A stretch of 6,065 bases of DNA from an uncultured Lachnospiraceae bacterium. Its GTDB lineage: Bacteria; Bacillota; Clostridia; Lachnospirales; Lachnospiraceae. Position numbers and translations under genes: made by a program. This document shows, piece by piece, positions 1-4,954 of this stretch (position 1 is its first letter; the number at the start of each line of letters is the position of its first letter). Where the stretch lies: NCBI GenBank assembly GCA_900555195.1, contig USKC01000196.1:1-6065 (forward strand). Reading direction: 5' to 3'. The notes beneath the pieces were generated by a model. The model saw only the letters and a program-made list of their open reading frames with translations, did no database searches and was not told where the DNA came from.

Positions 1-2
1 AG

Positions 3-287
3 AGAGCGGAGGTGATCGCTGTGTCGATATTTGAATACAACGAAGAAGAGGAATTAAAAAAGCTGAGGCAGGCAGAATTCCGGATTGGGAAAGAGGAAGG
101 AAGAGAGGAAGGCATGGCAGCGGGCATGGCGGCATCCGTTCTGCTGGCACTGGAAATGAAGGGAACTGTGCCGGAGAACTTGAAAGAGCGTATTCTCGCG
201 GAGACGGATGCCGCCCGTTTGGAAGATTGGCTGAGAACTGCGATCAAAGCCAAAACGGTGGAACAGTTTTGGGAAAAAATGAATTGA
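3..287 (+). CDS. Rpn/PD-(D/E)XK family nuclease-transposase, C-terminal fragment
   Basis: The frame is open to the left edge, so this is the tail of a longer gene; the GTG at 12 and the internal ATGs are probably not its start. The visible 95 residues begin around VIAVSIFEYNEEEELKK, followed by a charged GKEEGREEG stretch and a helical tail ending in VEQFWEKMN. A SIFEYN-like motif, then a Lys/Glu/Gly-rich coiled segment and a short helical end, is typical of the C-terminus of Rpn (recombination-promoting nuclease / PDDEXK transposase) proteins, which are abundant in Lachnospiraceae and usually near 300 aa. The catalytic D/ExK core would lie outside the window and cannot be checked. The family is linked to RecA-independent recombination and DNA cleavage. 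The assignment rests on recalled family style, not on catalytic residues. The stop is TGA at 285-287. Confidence 0.7.
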   Translation, partial: RAEVIAVSIFEYNEEEELKKLRQAEFRIGKEEGREEGMAAGMAASVLLALEMKGTVPENLKERILAETDAARLEDWLRTAIKAKTVEQFWEKMN

Positions 288-300
288 AGGGAGGCTGAGT

Positions 301-363
301 ATGGGCAGCAGACCTTATGCTGTGCCCGTTTGCCTGGGGATAGTTTTCGGCTGCCTGCAATAG
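301..363 (+). CDS. possible 20-codon mini-ORF behind a strong ribosome binding site
   Basis: A GGGAGG Shine-Dalgarno sequence at 289-294 sits 6 nt before an ATG at 301, just after the stop of the Rpn-type gene. The ORF encodes 20 residues (MGSRPYAVPV then CLGIVFGCLQ) and stops at TAG 361-363. I recognise no family. The hydrophobic second half could be a small membrane peptide, or the ORF could be the truncated start of a former downstream gene. It overlaps the left arm and centre of the inverted repeat at 314-398, which argues that it may be incidental. Only the good ribosome binding site supports it. Confidence 0.2.
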   Translation: MGSRPYAVPVCLGIVFGCLQ

Positions 364-398
364 CCGCGCCATGCAATGCAAACGGGTGTGGCCATAAG
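314..398. repeat. nested imperfect inverted repeat between the Rpn-type gene and the methyltransferase
   Basis: Three nested complementary pairs are visible: CTTATG 314-319 with CATAAG 393-398, CCCGTTTGC 325-333 with GCAAACGGG 378-386 (9 bp, perfect), and CGGCT 348-352 with AGCCG 362-366. Internal loops separate them. Neither strand has a T-run after the outer stem, so it is not a standard intrinsic terminator, although it could slow or process the methyltransferase transcript arriving from the right. A smaller alternative hairpin (GGGCA 303-307 with TGCCC 323-327) competes with it. It may be a decayed REP/MITE-like element or a mRNA 3' structure. Confidence 0.45.
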
Positions 399-409
399 AT
401 GTTCCCCCT

Positions 410-1339
410 TCATAATTCCCCATAAGCCAACAGATTATCTTTTCCCATTCCGCATACATAGGGATTGGAATCGTATCGATAACAGATATCCAGGAATTCA
501 GAACGTTGTTTCGGATCCTGCATGATCTTTACGAGCACTTCATTTGGGATTGTCCTGGCATATGCGCCCGGGCCGGCCAGGCGGATATTTTTCACGCCGC
601 AGCGGCTGAGAATGTTTGTTAACTCATCCGGCAGGAAGGTATAAGTGATGCACCAGGGGGAACCGCCGCGTTCATATTCCTCGATTTCCTCCGCACCGCC
701 CATGAGGCCGTCCGCCCAGAGTTTATCGATTCTGCCTTTGTCCAGATGGAAAGATTGAACGGCGTTTTCCCTATTTTCAACACACCATTTTACAAAAGGA
801 TCATCGCAATCCGGATCGAGGATGAATTGGTTTTTCTGGATCGGATTTGCCAGATATGGAAGATAGCCCAGTCTGCTGGATACGCTTATGAGGATGCGCT
901 TTCGCCCGATGCGGACAAGGTCGGCGATTACCTGCTCCTGATGGGGATAGGTATAAGAAATCGGAGCATCAAATGAGAGGACCAGATCAAAGGACTTATC
1001 TTCATAAGCCTTCAGATCCTCCAAAGCGCCTTTTACAAAGGTGATTCGGTCGAGCACGCCTTCTCTTTCCGCCAGTTCCTTTGCCTTGTCTATCATGGGC
1101 TGGGAAAGGTCAAAATGGGTAACTTCACAGCCATGCTTCGCGAGCAGAATGGAAAATCTGCCGCAGCCGGCGCCGCCGTCGAAAACGGTCCGAATGCCGT
1201 CCAGATGGGACAGCAATTCCCGCTGGATGTGATTTTTCTGGATGATGTCGTCTATATAGGTTTCTTCGCGATGGCTCTCGAGTTCGCCTTTATCCGGCTG
1301 ATTCCACAGCCGTTCGGATATTTTTCTGCTATAGTCCAT
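410..1339 (-). CDS. class I SAM-dependent methyltransferase
   Basis: This 309-aa protein has a Rossmann-type methyltransferase core. Motif I is FDGGAGCGRFS (residues 53-63, with G56, G58 and G60 of the glycine loop). The acidic end of strand 2 is in THFDLS (D77), followed by a helix with PMIDKAKELAEREG. A motif resembling the post-strand-4 region is LSFDAPISYTYP (121-132). It lacks membrane segments and should be cytosolic. About 150 residues beyond the core (roughly 155-309) form an extended C-terminal part with no motif I can name, so the acceptor (small molecule, protein or RNA) is unknown. AAGGGG lies 10 nt before the ATG. The gene follows the CD3324-family gene on the same strand by 90 bases but is separated from it by a terminator. 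The stop is TGA at 410-412. Confidence 0.85.
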   Translation of the reverse strand: MDYSRKISERLWNQPDKGELESHREETYIDDIIQKNHIQRELLSHLDGIRTVFDGGAGCGRFSILLAKHGCEVTHFDLSQPMIDKAKELAEREGVLDRITFVKGALEDLKAYEDKSFDLVLSFDAPISYTYPHQEQVIADLVRIGRKRILISVSSRLGYLPYLANPIQKNQFILDPDCDDPFVKWCVENRENAVQSFHLDKGRIDKLWADGLMGGAEEIEEYERGGSPWCITYTFLPDELTNILSRCGVKNIRLAGPGAYARTIPNEVLVKIMQDPKQRSEFLDICYRYDSNPYVCGMGKDNLLAYGEL

Positions 1340-1380
1340 TGCATCTTTTCCCCTTTCCGTTTGCGTGTAGCAGGAAACAG

Positions 1381-1409
1381 ATCATAACAGAGGTACTTGA
1401 GCTATTTAA
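1381..1409 (-). promoter_or_regulatory. weak candidate promoter for the methyltransferase
   Basis: On the minus strand a TATGAT -10 (1381-1386, 5 of 6 to consensus) lies about 42 bases before the methyltransferase ATG. At 17-bp spacing the -35 position holds TTAAAT (1404-1409), which is poor and overlaps the T-tract of the upstream terminator. Some promoter is expected here because that terminator should stop most read-through, but the match is weak. Confidence 0.25.
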
Positions 1410-1442
1410 AAAAATGAGCTGCGCTTTCGTCAGCCCATTTTT
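1408..1442 (-). terminator. intrinsic terminator after the CD3324-family gene
   Basis: Read on the minus strand, GGGCTG (1431-1436) pairs with CAGCTC (1416-1421), with one G-U pair. The stem is extended by A-tract/T-tract pairing, has an ACGAAAGCG loop region (a C-GAAA-G turn is possible), and is followed by seven T (1408-1414). The TGA stop of the upstream gene (1430-1432) lies within the structure, so the terminator overlaps the coding end. On the + strand the same stem is followed by TTTTTG, so weak bidirectional activity is possible. Confidence 0.8.
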
Positions 1443-1750
1443 GAAGTTGAGGCAGGGGAAAACTGCGCATAACACAGAGCCCGCTGCTTTTCCTGCCTGA
1501 TAATCCGCTGTATGCTCTTCTCGGAGAGATAGTAATTTTCTGCCAGTTCCTCAATCGTCATGCCGGACAGATGCGCTTCGTAGATCAACTGATTCCGGCG
1601 TTGAAGTTCCCTCCTATATGAAGTATTGGCGCCCCACTCCTGCCTGTTATCCTGCCTTCTTGGAATATATATGTTCGTTCCATCCACATACTGCTGGATC
1701 AGTTCAATTACTTCGGTTGGCAGAATTTCTTCTGCTTTTATATAGCCCAT
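1430..1750 (-). CDS. CD3324-family small helix-turn-helix protein
   Basis: This 106-aa cytosolic protein begins MGYIKAEEILPTEVIELIQQYV and has a YIP motif at about 28-30, a WG at 39-40 and a helix-turn-helix in the second half (about 63-84, MTIEELAENYYLSEKSIQRI). That order, with N-terminal YIKAE-LP, then an IYIP strand, then an R/K-rich linker and a resolvase-like helix-turn-helix, matches the CD3324 family, which is common in Clostridia and poorly characterised. DNA binding is likely; the target is unknown. The C-terminal 15 residues run past the usual end of the domain. The start is well supported: AGGAGG (1756-1761) lies 5 nt before the ATG. The palindrome cluster just upstream is a natural candidate for autoregulation. 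The methyltransferase lies downstream, beyond a terminator. Confidence 0.8.
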   Translation of the reverse strand: MGYIKAEEILPTEVIELIQQYVDGTNIYIPRRQDNRQEWGANTSYRRELQRRNQLIYEAHLSGMTIEELAENYYLSEKSIQRIIRQEKQRALCYAQFSPASTSKMG

Positions 1751-1755
1751 GATTG

Positions 1756-1781
1756 CCTCCTAAACCTAAATTTCTTTTAGG
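1756..1781 (-). promoter_or_regulatory. CD3324 ribosome binding site within a self-complementary leader
   Basis: In the minus-strand RNA, CCUAAA (1776-1781) is complementary to two adjacent UUUAGG copies (1765-1770 and 1759-1764). The nearer pairing forms a hairpin with an AGAAA loop and leaves AGGAGG (1756-1761) free. The farther pairing covers the AGG of the ribosome binding site. The complementarity is read directly from the sequence. A switch role is inference, and 6-bp A/U-rich stems are weak on their own. Confidence 0.35.
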
Positions 1782-1784
1782 AAA

Positions 1785-1836
1785 AGCATTGGCTATAACA
1801 ATTCTGTTTTTATTGCAATAGCCAGTGCTATGCAAT
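1785..1836. repeat. palindrome cluster upstream of the CD3324-family gene
   Basis: A 12-bp inverted repeat (1785-1796 with 1818-1829, one T-G mismatch) flanks CAAT 1799-1802 / ATTG 1812-1815, giving a long interrupted hairpin. Within it is the perfect 10-bp palindrome TATTGCAATA (1811-1820). GCTAT/ATAGC half-sites recur at 1792-1796, 1818-1822 and 1827-1831, so an alternative hairpin (1813-1822 with 1827-1836, one bulge) is also possible. No T-run follows on the + strand. Repeated half-sites ahead of a DNA-binding protein gene suggest an operator. Confidence 0.5.
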
Positions 1837-2010
1837 CGTGTTATATCGTCTCATATACAGGCCCCCTTCCTGCTGTTTGCATAATCATAGCATTTTTTGT
1901 GCGGAAAAACAAGAAATATTCCAATCCGCTTTCCTGGCATATTCCAGCCTGCGCTCCAATCGGGGAGAATGCCTGTTGCGTTTCACGAGGGGGCTTGCCG
2001 AAAGAAAAAC
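1837..2010. other. intergenic stretch without recognisable gene
   Basis: The gene-free gap between the CD3324-family and GNAT starts spans 1751-2222. This middle part has only short ORFs with no ribosome binding site and no family resemblance. Candidate minus-strand -10 boxes for the CD3324-family gene are TATAAC (1840-1845) and TATGAT (1884-1889). The second has TTGTTT (1907-1912) at 17-bp spacing. Both are weak. I see no transposase remnant or tRNA. Confidence 0.4.
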
Positions 2011-2040
2011 TTGACGGTATCCGGCGTTCCTTTTTATTAT
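2011..2040 (+). promoter_or_regulatory. sigma-A-type promoter facing the GNAT gene
   Basis: TTGACG (2011-2016, 5 of 6 to consensus) and TATTAT (2035-2040, 5 of 6) are separated by 18 bp, preceded by an A-rich tract. This is the best -35/-10 pair in the window. Transcription would start near 2046-2048 and reach the GNAT start at 2223 after a leader of about 175 nt. A second, weaker -10 (TATAAC 2186-2191) lies nearer the gene but has no good -35. Confidence 0.55.
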
Positions 2041-2045
2041 AGATA

Positions 2046-2092
2046 TGCCGGACTCGTTCCTGAGACCGGGCAAGGATATTTTATTTTGCCGG
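2046..2092 (+). other. two mutually exclusive hairpins at the start of the GNAT leader
   Basis: CCGGGCA(A) at 2066-2073 can pair backward with TGCCGG (2046-2051) or forward with TTGCCGG (2086-2092), each with one bulged G. Both stems cannot form together. They lie right at the predicted start of the leader transcript. No T-run follows either stem, so a transcription terminator is not evident, and I recognise no riboswitch class. Confidence 0.3.
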
Positions 2093-2222
2093 AAGCAGAT
2101 AGATGGGCAGGCGGATTAAAAACTGTTTCGCACATCAGCTTGGCCCGTTGCCTGTGGAATAAGGGAAGCGGTTTGCCAGAGTGTGTATAACAGGAAACTT
2201 AGGTGGAAAGGGGACGCTAGAA

Positions 2223-2693
2223 ATGAAAATACGCAGGGCGCAGGAAAAGGATATGGAACGGATCGATCAGCTTCTGGAACAGGTGGAAATGGTTCACCAT
2301 AAGGGGCGGCCAGATCTTTTTAAATGTGGGAAGAAAAAGTATACCTCTGACCAGCTGAAGGCGATCATTCATGATGACAGCAGGCCAATTCTGGTGGCAG
2401 CAGATGAAGAAGACAGGGTATTGGGCTATGCGTTCTGCATTTTTCAGCAGTATCTGAACAGCAATATTATGACGGATATCAAGACGCTGTATATTGATGA
2501 CCTGTGTGTGGACGAGGCGCTGAGGGGACAGCATATAGGGAGAACGTTGTATGAGAGCGTACTTTCCTATGCGCGGGAAAAGGGCTGTTATAATGTTACG
2601 CTGAACGTATGGAGCTGCAACGATAGCGCGATGCAGTTCTACCGCTCCTGCGGCCTGAAGCCGCAGAAGGTCGGTATGGAAGTCATTCTGTAA
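2223..2693 (+). CDS. GNAT-family N-acetyltransferase
   Basis: This 156-aa single-domain GNAT protein should transfer an acetyl group from acetyl-CoA to an amine. It opens with MKIRRAQEKDMERIDQLL, typical of the family. It carries motif A as LYIDDLCVDEALRGQHIGR (residues 89-107; RGQHIGR is the pyrophosphate-binding loop). Motif B is NDSAMQFYRSCGLK (133-146), and it ends in a short strand, VGMEVIL. The substrate cannot be read from sequence; the RimI-like ending does not prove a protein target. The ATG at 2223 was chosen because it starts the canonical GNAT first strand and has GGGG (2210-2213) 9 nt upstream. A GTG at 2181 in frame would add 14 residues unlike the family. Its stop lies 5 bases from the stop of the convergent PepSY gene, with no terminator between. 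Confidence 0.88.
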   Translation: MKIRRAQEKDMERIDQLLEQVEMVHHKGRPDLFKCGKKKYTSDQLKAIIHDDSRPILVAADEEDRVLGYAFCIFQQYLNSNIMTDIKTLYIDDLCVDEALRGQHIGRTLYESVLSYAREKGCYNVTLNVWSCNDSAMQFYRSCGLKPQKVGMEVIL

Positions 2694-2698
2694 TTTCC

Positions 2699-3403
2699 TT
2701 AATCGTCGAATTCCAGCTTTAGGATCTGGCCGGTTGTGGCGTCAATCTCTATATCGCATTCGGAATAGTTATAGCGGATTTCGATTTCGTAGATAGCTCT
2801 TCCGTCGTCATAATCGAATTTGAACTGGGTCACGTTGTCTTCGGTGGCGCCGGGAACCTGTTCCAGAGCGATCTGGATGGCTTCTTCTTCTGTATAGACG
2901 GCTTCCGGCGCGATCTGGTTGGAAGATACCTGCTGACCGCCGGAGGAGAGGTATTCGGTCTCGTTGTCGTAGCCCAGAATATTACCGGTGGCGGCGTCGA
3001 TTTCATAATCATATTCTTTATTTCCGGAATAGAATTCCACATCATATTTGCGGACTCCATCGTCATAATCCAGGCCGATTCTCAAGCCGGTTACATCGGC
3101 TTCCTGTACGCCGGCGTGGTCAAAGGCGATCTGCTTCGCTTCTTCTTCGCTAAGAGAGGTTTCTGCAGCTGTCTGGCCCTCTGTGGAGATGGCGACGCTT
3201 TCTCCTTGAGCAGGCGCAGTTTGCGCAGTGGAAGAAGGCTGCTGAACAGCAACGGAAGTTTCCTGAGAAGCAGATGCTGCCTGAGCCTGCGTGGAAGCGA
3301 TGGGCTGTGTAGTGACAGATGGCTCGGAGCTTGCTGCGCCGCAGGCGGACAGAAGCAGAGAGGCTGAAAGAATAGCGGCAATGGTGAATTGTTTCTTTTT
3401 CAT
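2699..3403 (-). CDS. lipoprotein with two PepSY domains
   Basis: This 234-aa protein is exported and lipidated. MKKK plus a hydrophobic stretch leads to the lipobox LSAC, with C21 as the lipidation site. Residues 22-82 are a low-complexity Ser/Gln/Ala/Thr linker, probably spanning the cell wall. Two PepSY repeats follow, at about 84-147 and 170-232. Each starts with SEEEAKQIA or TEEEAIQIA, has a DYDDG turn, and ends in IDAATGNIL or IDATTGQIL, so they look like an internal duplication. PepSY domains are thought to inhibit proteases or act as extracytoplasmic sensors. The gene follows the histidine kinase by 87 bases on the same strand, like YkoI beside YkoGH in Bacillus, so it is a likely target or co-sensor of that system. 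AAAGGAG lies 7 nt before the ATG. C216 in the second repeat is an extra cysteine. Confidence 0.88.
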   Translation of the reverse strand: MKKKQFTIAAILSASLLLSACGAASSEPSVTTQPIASTQAQAASASQETSVAVQQPSSTAQTAPAQGESVAISTEGQTAAETSLSEEEAKQIAFDHAGVQEADVTGLRIGLDYDDGVRKYDVEFYSGNKEYDYEIDAATGNILGYDNETEYLSSGGQQVSSNQIAPEAVYTEEEAIQIALEQVPGATEDNVTQFKFDYDDGRAIYEIEIRYNYSECDIEIDATTGQILKLEFDD

Positions 3404-3445
3404 ATCATATCTCCTTTCTAGGACAATTCTTTTTTTGATGTTTGT

Positions 3446-3477
3446 AGTATAACCGGTTAAAATGAAAAGAAGATTAA
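3446..3477 (-). promoter_or_regulatory. candidate promoter of the PepSY gene
   Basis: On the minus strand, TATACT (3446-3451, 5 of 6 to consensus) lies 42 bases before the ATG, with no acceptable -35 at 16-18 bp. The perfect palindrome TAACCGGTTA (3450-3459) overlaps it. An AGATTAA box (+ strand 3471-3477) is also present in the response regulator promoter. A -10 without -35 suggests help from an activator. The gene may also be read from the upstream operon, as no terminator follows the kinase. Confidence 0.4.
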
Positions 3478-3490
3478 AAAACGGAATTTC

Positions 3491-4915
3491 TTATAGCTCC
3501 TTTCCTTGTAGAGGCATTTCGCCCCTGATGGCATGAGATGGTTCTGGTGGGGAAGAGCCGCTGCGCGGGAAACGGAAGGTAAAACAGCTGCCCTCTCCTA
3601 GATGGCTAGTCACGCTGATTGTTCCGCCGTGGGCTGTGACGATCCATTTAACCATGGAAAGCCCAAGCCCGGAACTGCCCTGTGCGTTGCCTGTCCTGGA
3701 GGGATCGACCTGATAGAAACGCTGCCAGATTTTATCCAGCTTGTCTTCCGGGATGCCGATGCCGTCATCGCGAACGGAACAGACGATTTCCTGCGGGCTT
3801 TGGGAGAGTGCAATCAGCGTATGGCCGCCTTCCCTGCCATAGGAGATGCTGTTGGAGATGAGGTTGATGAACAGCCGCATCATCATGGTTTCATCCGCCC
3901 GCAGCAGCACTTCGGGCTCCAGCTGCGTCTCCAGGAGGATTCCTTTCGCTTCAGCCGAATCCTGCTGTTCCAGAACCACCATTTCGATGAGCTCGCTGAG
4001 GTTGACGAGTTCATAATGGAGTGTCTGCTTCCCATTGTCTGCCCGGGCCAGAAGAAGCAGCTGATTGATCAGGACGGACATCTTTCTGGCCTGGGCCGTG
4101 ATGACGCCGAGGCTGTCGCGCAGTTCTTCCGCGGGCAGATTTTCCTGTGAGGAATACTCACACTGGGAGAGAATGACAGCAACAGGTGTGCGCAGCTCAT
4201 GAGAAACATCGGAGGTGAATTGCTTCTCATTTTCAAAAGCTGCCTGTAGCCGCTCCATCATCTGATCAAAGGTATGGGCGAGTTGATGAATCTCATCTTT
4301 TCCATCGCCGAGGTGGATCCGGCGGGACAGATCGTTGCCTTCAGAGATGGCGCGAGCTGTCTGCGTCATGGAGGAAAGCGGGCGGAGGATTTTACGGGTG
4401 ATAAAATAACCGCCGAGCCCGATCATAAGGACACAAAATGGCAGGAGGATCAAGGCGGCTCCCATGATGATCCGCAGGACGGAATCCGACTGGGAACGGG
4501 AGACGATGCCGCGTACCCAAAGATTGCCGTAGCCTTCCACGGCTTGGCAGAAATCATAGACATACCAGTACCCATCTGTTCCTTTGGCTTGCTGTACCTG
4601 ATCCATGACAAGGGAAGATGCGCCCTCAAGGAGAGACGGAACCCTGCCATAGAGCAGATAACCGTTTCCGTCATAAACGGATAGATAGACGCCTTCTCCC
4701 ATATAACTCAGATCATCATCAAAGGTAAGCATGCCGTCTTCATACTCGATTTCATCGAATGCTTTTCGCACGATGCGCTTCAGATGCTCCTGATCATTGG
4801 TCAGAACCTGAACATTGCTGATGGAAAACAGCACCGCCAAGATAACGGCGATTAGGAGCGTCATAAATAGGGTGTACCAAAGGGTAATCTTTGCTTTGAT
4901 GGAAAGATTCTGCAT
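3491..4915 (-). CDS. membrane sensor histidine kinase with HAMP domain
   Basis: This 474-aa protein has a classic layout: membrane segment 1 (about 11-34), an extracytoplasmic sensor of about 110 residues (35-146), membrane segment 2 (147-171), HAMP (about 172-225), then a HisKA and HATPase_c pair. The H-box is SDVSHELRTP with phosphoacceptor H239. The N-box is NLISNSISYG (N355). The G1 box is DDGIGIP (383-389), the F-box region is WQRF (397-400), and the G2 box is GSSGLGLS (413-420). All catalytic boxes look intact. It should autophosphorylate and pass phosphate to the adjacent regulator. The sensor region resembles no ligand family I can name. A stretch of 39 bases separates it from the regulator and includes a GCGC-A5-GCGC hairpin (4931-4943); AAAGGAA lies 6 nt before the ATG. 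The kinase-lipoprotein order suggests envelope sensing, similar to YkoH. Confidence 0.93.
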   Translation of the reverse strand: MQNLSIKAKITLWYTLFMTLLIAVILAVLFSISNVQVLTNDQEHLKRIVRKAFDEIEYEDGMLTFDDDLSYMGEGVYLSVYDGNGYLLYGRVPSLLEGASSLVMDQVQQAKGTDGYWYVYDFCQAVEGYGNLWVRGIVSRSQSDSVLRIIMGAALILLPFCVLMIGLGGYFITRKILRPLSSMTQTARAISEGNDLSRRIHLGDGKDEIHQLAHTFDQMMERLQAAFENEKQFTSDVSHELRTPVAVILSQCEYSSQENLPAEELRDSLGVITAQARKMSVLINQLLLLARADNGKQTLHYELVNLSELIEMVVLEQQDSAEAKGILLETQLEPEVLLRADETMMMRLFINLISNSISYGREGGHTLIALSQSPQEIVCSVRDDGIGIPEDKLDKIWQRFYQVDPSRTGNAQGSSGLGLSMVKWIVTAHGGTISVTSHLGEGSCFTFRFPRSGSSPPEPSHAIRGEMPLQGKEL

Positions 4916-4954
4916 AAGCGGTTCCTTTCAGCGCTTTTTGCGCGGGCAATGGAT

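Noticed and set aside
1897..2190. 97-aa plus-strand ORF (and neighbours at 1830-2042 and 1885-2073)
   Set aside because: No ribosome binding site, no domain, and it runs across the best promoter in the window. I treat the region as intergenic.
2181..2222. GTG start of the GNAT gene at 2181
   Set aside because: It adds 14 residues unlike the family; MKIRRAQ is a standard GNAT opening with its own upstream G-rich site.
2648..2666. CTGCGGC/GCCGCAG stem as a terminator
   Set aside because: The stem is perfect, but no T-run follows on either strand and it lies inside coding sequence encoding the conserved GNAT motif B end.
3602..4150. 182-aa plus-strand ORF
   Set aside because: It is antisense to the histidine kinase, whose frame holds all catalytic boxes. 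The plus-strand product has no family resemblance and no ribosome binding site was seen.
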